The notes under the pieces were generated by a model that was not told where the DNA came from, did not search any database, and saw nothing but the letters and a program-made list of their open reading frames with translations. A stretch of 64,000 bases of DNA from Bacillota bacterium (GTDB lineage Bacteria; Bacillota; Sulfobacillia; Symbiobacteriales; Symbiobacteriaceae), in NCBI GenBank assembly GCA_023623185.1, contig JAMNXV010000171.1:1-64000 (forward strand), in the 5' to 3' direction. A program made the position numbers and the translations under genes. Positions 56,482 through 64,000 of the stretch are shown here, in pieces (positions within the stretch are counted from its first letter, which is position 1; each line of letters starts with the position of its first letter).

Positions 56482-56587
56482 GCGACGAGGCGCCGGAGTG
56501 GCGAGGGGAACGCTGCTACTGGCGGCACAGTCAGAAACCGGCGCGATCGCCGGCGTCGGGGAACGAGCCAGGAGGAGGAGCAAGACA

Positions 56588-59254
56588 ATGAAGCTGGACG
56601 AGATGCTGGGCCGCGAGATCCTGGTTTTCGACGGCGCCATGGGCACGATGCTCCAGGCCCGGGGGCTGCCCGCAGGGGCGTGCCCGGACCTGTGGAACAT
56701 CGAGCGCCCGGATGAAGTGATCGCCGTGCACCGGGAATACGTCGAGGCCGGGGCGCAGATCATCGAGACCAACACCTTCGGCGCCACCCCGTTGCGGCTC
56801 AGCCACTACGGCCTGCAGGACCGGTGCCATGAGATCACGGTCGCCGGGGTGCGCTGCGCCCGGGAGGCCGCCGCCGGGCGCGCCTGGGTCGCCGGTTCGA
56901 TGGGGCCGCTGGGGGCCCTGGTGGAGCCCCTCGGCGAGCTGCCCTTCGACGAGGCCTACGCCCAGTTCGCCGCCCAGGCCCGGGCGTTCGCCGAGGCGCA
57001 GCCGGACTTCATCATCATCGAGACCATCGCCGACCTGAACGAACTGCGGGCGGCGGTGCTGGCCTGTAAGGATCACGCGCCGGGCATCCGGATCATCGCG
57101 CAGATCACCGTCGACCCCAGCGGCCGGGCGTTCACCGGCACCGACCCCGAGACCGCCGCGCTGGTGCTGCAGTCGCTGGGGGCCGATGTCATCGGCTTCA
57201 ACTGTTCGGTGGGACCCGACGTGCTGGTGGACGTCGTGGCCCGCATGGCCCGGGTCGCCCGGGTGCCGATCTCGGTGCTGCCCAACGCCGGGCTGCCGCT
57301 GCTCCAGCCGGACGGCTCCACCCGGTTCCCGATGGGGCCTGAGGAGTTCGCGGCGTACGGGCCGAAGCTGGTCGCGGCCGGGGCATCGCTGGTGGGCGGG
57401 TGCTGCGGCACGACGCCGGAGCACATCCGGCAGCTGCGGGCCGCGGTGGACGGGCTGAAGCCGCCGGGCCGCCAGGGCCCCCTCGCCCATACCCTGGGCC
57501 TGGCCTCCCGCACCCGGTCGCTCTTCTTCGTCGAGCAGAACCTGCCGGTGGTGATCGGCGAGCGCATCAATCCCACAGGCCGGAAACTACTGACCAAGGA
57601 TATTAAGGAAGGCATCTTCGCGCGTGTAAGAACCGAGGCGAAGCGGCAGGTGGCCGCCGGCGCCGCGGTGCTGGACGTGAACGTGGGTGTGCCGCTCATC
57701 GACGAGGCGGCGGCCATGGCCCGGGCCGTGCGGGTGATCCAGGATGCCGTGGATGTGCCCCTCTGCCTCGACTCGCCAGACCCCGCCGCCCTGGAGGCGG
57801 GGCTGAAGGCCTGTGTGGGCAAGCCCCTGCTCAACTCCTTCAGCCTGGAGGAGGGGCGGGCCGAGGCGGTGCTGCCGCTGGCGAAGCGCTACGGCGCCGC
57901 GGTGCTGGGCCTGACCATCGACGAGCAGGGCATTCCCGCCTCCGCCGAGCAGCGGCTGGCGATCGCCCGGCGGCTGGTGGCGGCAGCCGAGGCGCACGGC
58001 ATTCCACGCCACGACGTGGTCATCGATCCCCTGGCGCTCACCGCCGGCGCCCAGCAGGCGGAGGCGAAGGAGACGCTGAAGGCGATCCGCTGGATTACGG
58101 AGGAGCTGGGGGTGCAGACCTCCCTGGGGGTGTCCAACATCTCGTTCGGGCTGCCCAACCGGCACTTCCTCAACGCCGTCTATCTGAACATGGCGGTGAC
58201 CCAGGGGCTCGCCATGGCGATCATGAACCCCCTGGACGAGCGGATGATGGACACCGTGCGGGCCCTGCGGCTCTTCCTCAACCGGGACCGCAACGCTGCG
58301 GTCTACATGCAGGTGGTGGGGCCGAAGCGGCTGGCCCACACGGTGGAGGAGGCGCTGAAGGTCGCCGCGAAGGCGGGGGCGATCGCGCCAGCCACGCCCG
58401 TGCAGGAGGCGGCGGCGGGCGCTGTGCCGCAGGCAAAGGCGCCTGCAGCTGCCGGGTCCGCCCCGGCGGTAGGCGCCAAAGCGGGCGGTGCGGCAACAGA
58501 AGGTTCCGCAACGGAAGGTGCCACAACGGATGGTACCCCAGCGGAAAGCACCTCAGCGGAAGGTATCGCAACGGAAGCCAGGACGGCGGAAACCGATGCG
58601 CTCGGCCGCCGGCTCTACGACGCCATCCTGGAGGGCGACCGGGACGCCATCCTGCCCCTCGTGGAGCAGGGGCTTGCCGAGGGGCGCGATCCCATGGCCA
58701 TGCTCAACCGGCACCTCATCCCGGCGATCGAGGAGGTTGGCCGGCTGTTCGGCGAGGGCGTCTACTTCCTGCCCCAGCTTATGCTCTCCGCCCAGGCGAT
58801 GAAGAAGGCCTTCTCCCGGCTGAAGCCCGAGATCCAGAAGGCGAAGGTGGGCCAGAGCGAGATCGGCACGGTGGTGCTGGCCACGGTGCAGGGCGACATC
58901 CACGACATCGGCAAGAACATCGTCGCCGTGCTGCTGGAGAACTACGGCTTCAAGGTCGTCGACCTGGGGCGCGATGTGAAGAACGAGGTGGTGCTGGAGG
59001 AGGCCCGCCGGGTCGGGGCGGACATGGTCGGCCTCTCTGCCCTGATGACCACCACCATGCCCCAGATGAAGCGGGTGATCGACCTCTTCGCCCGGGAGGG
59101 CTTCGACTGCCCGGTGCTGGTGGGCGGCGCGGCCACAACGAAGGCGTTCGCCGAGCAGATCGGCGCCCGGGGGCACGGGCGGGACGCGCAGGAGGCCGTG
59201 GCCCTCGCCCTGGAGGTGTTGAAGGAGCGGCGGGGCGCGAGACCGGATGCTTAG
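56588..59254 (+). CDS. metH: Cobalamin-dependent methionine synthase lacking the C-terminal activation domain
   Basis: FDGAMGTMLQARGL, VGGCCGTTPEHIRQL, GERINPTGRKLL, B12 module TVQGDIHDIGKNIVAVLLENYGFKVVDLGRDV. Ends after the B12-binding domain. Confidence 0.94.
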   Translation: MKLDEMLGREILVFDGAMGTMLQARGLPAGACPDLWNIERPDEVIAVHREYVEAGAQIIETNTFGATPLRLSHYGLQDRCHEITVAGVRCAREAAAGRAWVAGSMGPLGALVEPLGELPFDEAYAQFAAQARAFAEAQPDFIIIETIADLNELRAAVLACKDHAPGIRIIAQITVDPSGRAFTGTDPETAALVLQSLGADVIGFNCSVGPDVLVDVVARMARVARVPISVLPNAGLPLLQPDGSTRFPMGPEEFAAYGPKLVAAGASLVGGCCGTTPEHIRQLRAAVDGLKPPGRQGPLAHTLGLASRTRSLFFVEQNLPVVIGERINPTGRKLLTKDIKEGIFARVRTEAKRQVAAGAAVLDVNVGVPLIDEAAAMARAVRVIQDAVDVPLCLDSPDPAALEAGLKACVGKPLLNSFSLEEGRAEAVLPLAKRYGAAVLGLTIDEQGIPASAEQRLAIARRLVAAAEAHGIPRHDVVIDPLALTAGAQQAEAKETLKAIRWITEELGVQTSLGVSNISFGLPNRHFLNAVYLNMAVTQGLAMAIMNPLDERMMDTVRALRLFLNRDRNAAVYMQVVGPKRLAHTVEEALKVAAKAGAIAPATPVQEAAAGAVPQAKAPAAAGSAPAVGAKAGGAATEGSATEGATTDGTPAESTSAEGIATEARTAETDALGRRLYDAILEGDRDAILPLVEQGLAEGRDPMAMLNRHLIPAIEEVGRLFGEGVYFLPQLMLSAQAMKKAFSRLKPEIQKAKVGQSEIGTVVLATVQGDIHDIGKNIVAVLLENYGFKVVDLGRDVKNEVVLEEARRVGADMVGLSALMTTTMPQMKRVIDLFAREGFDCPVLVGGAATTKAFAEQIGARGHGRDAQEAVALALEVLKERRGARPDA

Positions 59255-61010
59255 TCGCAGCCCAGCCCCCGGGAGCGGGCTGAAAAAGGGGGGGCCTACG
59301 GTGCAGTATCGGGTGACGGCTGCGGGCCGGGAGTTCTCAGTGCCCGCGGGATCGGTGCTTTCGCACGCCCTGAACCAGCATGAGCCCTTCGTGGAGACCC
59401 CCTGCGGCGGACGGGGACAGTGCCGCAAGTGCCTGGTGCGGGTGCTGGGGGAGGCCCCCGCGCCGACCCCCGCCGACCGGGAGCAGCTCACCCGGGCCGA
59501 GCTGGAGCAGGGCTTCCGCCTGTCGTGCCAGCTCCGGGTGGCGCTGGACCTGGAGGTGGCCGTGGTGCCCGCGGCGGCCCTGGATCCCCGCAAGGCGCGC
59601 CTGGGCGCCCTGACCGGGCCGGTGGAGGTGGATCCCTGGGCGCCGCTGAACCCGTCGGGCCGCTCGCTGGGTTTCGCCCTCGACGTCGGCACGACGGGCA
59701 TGGCCGGCGCCCTGCTGGACCTGCGCACCGGCGAGGAGCTGGCGGTGCACGCGGTCGCGAACCCGCAGGCCGCCTACGGCGCCGATCTGATGAGCCGCCT
59801 GGCCCACGCCATCCGGGGTGGCGAGCAGCAGGCGGAGCTGACCCGGGCGGTGCGTGAGGCTGCTCAGGCACTCCTGAAGCGGCTGCTCAGCAAGGCCGGG
59901 GCCCGGTACGACGAGGTGGCGGCCGCCACGCTGGTGGGCAACACGGCCATGCATCATCTGTTCCTGGGGCTGCCCGTCCGGGATCTGGCGGTCGCTCCCT
60001 ACACCCCGGCGGTGCTGGAGGGGCGGATCTTTGACATCCCCGGGTTTCCGACGCTGTACGCCCTGCCCAACATCGCCGGCTTCGTCGGCGCGGACGCGGT
60101 GGCCGCGGCCGTGGCCGCCGGGCTCGACCAGGAAGAGGAGACGGCGCTGCTGGTTGACGTCGGCACCAACGGCGAGGCGCTGCTCAGGCACCGAGGGCAG
60201 GTCTACGCCTGCTCGGCGCCCGCGGGTCCCGCCTTTGAGGGGGGCGAGATCAGCCAGGGGATGCGGGCAGGTCCCGGCGCCATCGAGGCGGTGCGGTTCG
60301 ACGGGACCGACCTGTCGGTGACGGTGATTCCCGGCGGCCCGGGGCGCAGGGGGGGCGACCGCACGACCGGCGATGAGACGGCGGGCGATGGGACTACGGG
60401 CGATGGGACTACGGGCGATGGGACTACGGGCGATGGGACCACGGGCGGTGGGACTACGGGCGATGGGACCACGGGCGGTCGGACGGCGGCCCGGGGGATC
60501 TGCGGCTCCGGACTGCTGGATGCCGCCGCCGCCCTGCTGGACGCCGGGCTGCTGGACTGGACGGGCAGGCTGAAGGCAACCGGCCCCGCCGCACACCGTG
60601 TGGTGGACGGCGGCCGGGCCGTGGCCCTGGCCCCGGGGGTGGCGCTGACCCAGAAGGACCTCCGGGCGTTCCAGCTGGCCAAGGGAGCCATCCGGTCGGG
60701 GGTGGAGGTGCTGCTGCGCACCGCGGGGATCGGCCCGGAGGCCCTGGATGCGGTGCTGCTGGCGGGCGCGTTCGGCAACTACCTGCGCCGGGAGAGCGCA
60801 GTCGCCACCGGCCTGCTGCCCCCGGTGGACCCGGCGCGCATCCAGCCCGTCGGCAACGCAGCAGCCGCAGGCGCCAAGCTGGTTCTGCTCTCCCGCGGGG
60901 CCCGGGCGCGGGCGGAGGCCCTGGCGCGGGGCGTCCGGTTCGTGGAGCTGGCCACGCATCCGGACTTCGAGGAGATCTTCATGGAGGCGCTGAACTTCCC
61001 GAGGCGGTAG
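59247..61010 (+). CDS. RACE/RamA-type reductive corrinoid activator (2Fe-2S ferredoxin plus ASKHA/DUF4445-like domains)
   Basis: VETPCGGRGQCRKCLVRVLGE, GFALDVGTTGMAGALLDLRTGEEL, LVDVGTNGEALL, GICGSGLLDAAAALLDAGLLD. Confidence 0.9.
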   Translation: MLSRSPAPGSGLKKGGPTVQYRVTAAGREFSVPAGSVLSHALNQHEPFVETPCGGRGQCRKCLVRVLGEAPAPTPADREQLTRAELEQGFRLSCQLRVALDLEVAVVPAAALDPRKARLGALTGPVEVDPWAPLNPSGRSLGFALDVGTTGMAGALLDLRTGEELAVHAVANPQAAYGADLMSRLAHAIRGGEQQAELTRAVREAAQALLKRLLSKAGARYDEVAAATLVGNTAMHHLFLGLPVRDLAVAPYTPAVLEGRIFDIPGFPTLYALPNIAGFVGADAVAAAVAAGLDQEEETALLVDVGTNGEALLRHRGQVYACSAPAGPAFEGGEISQGMRAGPGAIEAVRFDGTDLSVTVIPGGPGRRGGDRTTGDETAGDGTTGDGTTGDGTTGDGTTGGGTTGDGTTGGRTAARGICGSGLLDAAAALLDAGLLDWTGRLKATGPAAHRVVDGGRAVALAPGVALTQKDLRAFQLAKGAIRSGVEVLLRTAGIGPEALDAVLLAGAFGNYLRRESAVATGLLPPVDPARIQPVGNAAAAGAKLVLLSRGARARAEALARGVRFVELATHPDFEEIFMEALNFPRR

Positions 61011-61088
61011 GATCGGCGCATAGCGCCCCGGCTGCAGGCAAATACCAGGTCTGCAGCAGGATCCAGCACACCTGGGAGGGAAAGCCAC

Positions 61089-63020
61089 ATGTCCGCGTCT
61101 CCGGTTCCGGCGGCCGCCCGGCGGCTCGCCGCACTGCTCATCTGTTCGCTCGTGCTGAGTCTCCTGACAGCCTGCGGCCGGGGCGGGCCGCCCGACGACG
61201 CGGCGCCTGGCGGTGAGCCCCCGGGCGTCGGGACCGAACCGGGCGATAGGCCGGATCCCACTGAGCCGCCGCCGGCGTCGGCCGTGCCCGGCTGGCTGGC
61301 GTACCTGACCCTGGAGGAGAAGCTCGGCCAGCTCTTCTGGGTGGGGCTGCCGGGCACCGAACTAACCGAGGAGAGCCGGCAGCTTCTGGCTGAGGGGAAG
61401 GTGGGGGGCTTCATCTTTTTCGGCCGGCAGGGGAGCGACCCCGAGGTGCTGCGCCGGCTGACCGGAGAGCTACAGGCGGCGGCCGCGGCCCGCGACCGGG
61501 CGGCCCCCGGGCTCGTCATTGCAGTGGACCATGAGGGCGGCCTGGTGCAGCGGTTCGGTCCCCCGTTCACCCAGTGGCCCGGGGCCATGACGCTGGGCGC
61601 CGCCGGATCGGCCGCCTACGCCGAGGCGATGGGCCGGGCCATGGCCCGGGAGCTCAGGGCGGTGGGGGTAAATATGAACCTGGCCCCTGTAGCCGATGTC
61701 AACAACAACCCGGCGAACCCCGTGATCGGCACCCGCTCCTTCGGCGAGGAGCCGGGGCTCGTCGCGGAGATGGCCGCTGCCCTGGCGGCGGGCATGCAGG
61801 AGGAGGGGGTCAGCGCGGTCGCCAAGCACTTCCCCGGCCACGGCGACACGGCGGTGGACAGCCACCTGGACCTGCCCGTCATCTCCCATGACCGCGAGCG
61901 GCTGGACCGGGTGGAGCTGGTTCCCTTCCGGGCGGCCATCGACGCCGGCATCGATGCCATCATGGCCGCGCACATCGTCTTCCCCGCTGTGGCGCAGGAC
62001 GGCCGGCCCGGCAGCCTGTCGCCCGACGTGCTCACCGGCCTCCTGAAGGAGGAGCTTGGCTTCGCCGGGGTGGCGATGACCGACGCCATGAACGGCATGG
62101 CGGCGATCACGGATTACTATGGTGTGGACGAGGGGCTGGTGCTGGCCGTGCAGGCCGGCGCCGACGTGGTGATGGTCACCGAGTCCTTCGGCGGGCAGCA
62201 GGCCCTGTACGAGCACCTCCTGCAGGCGGTGCAAGAGGGGCGGATTCCGGAGAGCCGGATCGACGACGCCGCCGGGCGGGTGCTCGCCCTGAAGGAGCGG
62301 CGGGGGCTCCTGCCACCGCTGCCGGGGGCCGCCGGCGCCGGTGGGGCGCATACGGCGGCGGGAGACGGGGATCCCGGCGCTGCTCTTGGTGCACCTGCGC
62401 ATCAGGCCCTGACGGAGCAGATCGGGGTTCCGGCGCACCAGACCCTGGCGGAGCAGATCGGGGCCCCGGCGCACCAGGCCCTGGCGGAGCAGATCGGCGC
62501 AGACGCCCTCACCCTGGTGCGCAATGCGCACCTGCCGCTGTCGCTCACCCCCGATGAGCAGATCGTGGTGATCGGCCCCGCCTACGCCCGCCCGCTGGAC
62601 GGGCCAGAGGGCGTCGTCACCGCCCTGGGCGCCAGTATCAGGGATCTGCACGCCAACACTGCAGAGGTGGCGCTGGGCTGGGACCCCGACCCGGAGGCCG
62701 TGGCCCGCGCCCGGTCGCTGGCGGAGGGGGCCGCGGTGGTTGTCTACGCCGTGAGCGACGGCCACGACGCGCCGGCGCACCGGGCCCTGATGGCCGAACT
62801 CATCGCCGCGGGCAAACCGGTCATCGTGGTCGGGCTGGGCATGCCCTACGAGCTGACGGCGGTGCCGGAGATCGAAACCTACGTCGCCGCCTACGGCTTC
62901 CGGGATGCCAACCTGAAGGGCATCGGGCCGCTGCTGTTCGGACGGGCGCAGGCCCGGGGGCGGCTGCCGGTGGCCATCCCCGGCCACTACCCGGCGGGGC
63001 ATGGCCTCAGCCTGCCGTGA
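61089..63020 (+). CDS. nagZ: GH3 beta-N-acetylhexosaminidase (NagZ-like) lipoprotein
   Basis: Lipobox LLTACGRG, LAPVADVNNNPANPVIGTRSFGEEPGLVAEMAAALAAGMQEEGVSAVAKHFPGHGDTAVDSHLDLPV, VAMTDAMNGMAAI. Confidence 0.92.
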   Translation: MSASPVPAAARRLAALLICSLVLSLLTACGRGGPPDDAAPGGEPPGVGTEPGDRPDPTEPPPASAVPGWLAYLTLEEKLGQLFWVGLPGTELTEESRQLLAEGKVGGFIFFGRQGSDPEVLRRLTGELQAAAAARDRAAPGLVIAVDHEGGLVQRFGPPFTQWPGAMTLGAAGSAAYAEAMGRAMARELRAVGVNMNLAPVADVNNNPANPVIGTRSFGEEPGLVAEMAAALAAGMQEEGVSAVAKHFPGHGDTAVDSHLDLPVISHDRERLDRVELVPFRAAIDAGIDAIMAAHIVFPAVAQDGRPGSLSPDVLTGLLKEELGFAGVAMTDAMNGMAAITDYYGVDEGLVLAVQAGADVVMVTESFGGQQALYEHLLQAVQEGRIPESRIDDAAGRVLALKERRGLLPPLPGAAGAGGAHTAAGDGDPGAALGAPAHQALTEQIGVPAHQTLAEQIGAPAHQALAEQIGADALTLVRNAHLPLSLTPDEQIVVIGPAYARPLDGPEGVVTALGASIRDLHANTAEVALGWDPDPEAVARARSLAEGAAVVVYAVSDGHDAPAHRALMAELIAAGKPVIVVGLGMPYELTAVPEIETYVAAYGFRDANLKGIGPLLFGRAQARGRLPVAIPGHYPAGHGLSLP

Positions 63021-63100
63021 GCGCCCCGGCGGGGCACGGCCTTGACCTGCCGTGAGCGGCGAAACCGAAGCGGGCGTGAGCACGAAAGGAGGAGCGTGCC

Positions 63101-63457
63101 GTGAGACCTGAGACCGAGGCCGAGCGGGCGGCGCGCCACGCCGCGACGATCCGCGCGTTCCGCGCTCTGGTGGACCCTGCCCATCCCCCGCGGGAGCCGT
63201 TCGTGCTGGAGCAGCACTTCTTCGCCGGGGAAGGCGGCGACATCGATGGCCTGGCGGCAGCCCTGGAGGAACGGGGGTTCAAGGTGGAGAGCCTGGTCTA
63301 CGATCCCGAGAGCCGCGACCGGGCCTGGCGGCTGGTCGCGGTTCGGCTCGAGCTCCTGGAGGAGAGGCGGCTGCTGGCGGTCTCGGACGAACTGGACGCG
63401 CTGGCCCGGGCGCACGACGTGATGTACGACGGCTGGCTGACCCATGTGGCGGGGTGA
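63101..63457 (+). CDS. RraB-like (ribonuclease E inhibitor B family) protein
   Basis: FVLEQHFFAGEGGDIDGLAAALEERGFKVESLVYDPESRDRAWRLVAVRLELLEERRLLAVSDELDALARAHDVMYDGW. Confidence 0.72.
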   Translation: MRPETEAERAARHAATIRAFRALVDPAHPPREPFVLEQHFFAGEGGDIDGLAAALEERGFKVESLVYDPESRDRAWRLVAVRLELLEERRLLAVSDELDALARAHDVMYDGWLTHVAG

Positions 63458-63530
63458 GAAATGTCAAGTCTACCTCTGTCTGCCGGGAGTTGTTACAATG
63501 CCCCGTGTCAGATAGGGGGGCAGACCCGAC

Positions 63531-64000
63531 TTGTCCAAGCTCGAAGCGATCGTACACGGTCTCAATCCGGCACAGCGGGCGGCCGCCCTGCATCAGGACG
63601 GCCCCCTTCTCGTTATCGCCGGCGCCGGCGCCGGCAAGACCCGCACGGCGACCCACCGCCTGGCCTGCCTGCTGGCCAGGGGCGTGCCGCCGGAGGCGAT
63701 CATGTGCATCACGTTCACCAACAAGGCGGCCCGGGAGATGCGGGACCGGGCCATCGCTCTGGTGGGGGCGGATGCCCGCCGGGTGATGATCCGCACCTTC
63801 CACTCCGCCGCCATGGTGCTTCTCAGGCAGTACATCGGCGACTTTCCCGAAAGCGGCCGGACACCGGCCTTTTCCATCGCCGATCCCACGGTCCAGCTGG
63901 CGCTCCTGAAGGAGGCCATCGCCGAGCGCAACTTCGACCTGAAGGCCAACCGGCCCGAATCGTTCCTCTGGCGCATCGGGCGCTACAAGAACGAGATGGC
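63531..64000 (+). CDS. UvrD/PcrA-type superfamily I helicase, N-terminal part (truncated by window end)
   Basis: TTG start; LNPAQRAAALHQDGPLLVIAGAGAGKTRTATHRLACLLARGVPPEAIMCITFTNKAAREMRDRA. Confidence 0.93.
   Translation, partial: MSKLEAIVHGLNPAQRAAALHQDGPLLVIAGAGAGKTRTATHRLACLLARGVPPEAIMCITFTNKAAREMRDRAIALVGADARRVMIRTFHSAAMVLLRQYIGDFPESGRTPAFSIADPTVQLALLKEAIAERNFDLKANRPESFLWRIGRYKNEM

Noticed and set aside
56490-56587. Second riboswitch (SAM or cobalamin) directly upstream of metH
   Set aside because: No S-box or B12-box motifs were found in this stretch; only repeats and a normal RBS.

Overview
The window is a high-GC bacterial chromosome segment. Its T-box leader, SAM-I riboswitch, intrinsic terminators and sigma-A-type promoters suggest a high-GC Firmicute, possibly Symbiobacterium-like (inference; no search was run). 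Content from left to right: a MoxR/DUF58/transglutaminase cluster on the minus strand; a TlpA-like lipoprotein and small membrane proteins; a Gly/Pro-repeat protein; a TCA block (icd, mdh, a mitochondrial-type citrate synthase, class I fumarase subunits, malic enzyme, sucCD); an FtsH-like protease; a T-box-controlled proBA; an ECF sigma/anti-sigma pair; an apparently orphan DNA methyltransferase with a degenerate PLD-like partner; a wHTH-plus-nuclease protein next to a duplicated palindromic element; an ABC transporter; ubiE; a VanRS-like two-component system; and a methionine/B12 locus (SAM riboswitch, metF, separate MetH activation domain, metH, RACE-type activator). It ends with NagZ, an RraB-like protein and the start of a UvrD/PcrA helicase. 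The most notable unexplained signals are: (1) a 241-bp direct repeat carrying a ~100-nt palindrome, directly upstream of a putative EDxHD/Vsr-like nuclease fused to wHTH domains; (2) a 15-bp perfect stem that sequesters the Shine-Dalgarno of a small YbjN-like gene; (3) many short tandem repeats (periods ~15-38 and 117 bp), both intergenic and as in-frame insertions in conserved enzymes (ProA, RACE protein, NagZ); (4) a 52-bp REP/MITE-like palindrome duplicated upstream of metH; (5) a shared CTTAAGGAA-N3-GTAAGAT element upstream of a VanR-like regulator and an M23 peptidase. All calls are by eye from the sequence and the supplied ORF track.
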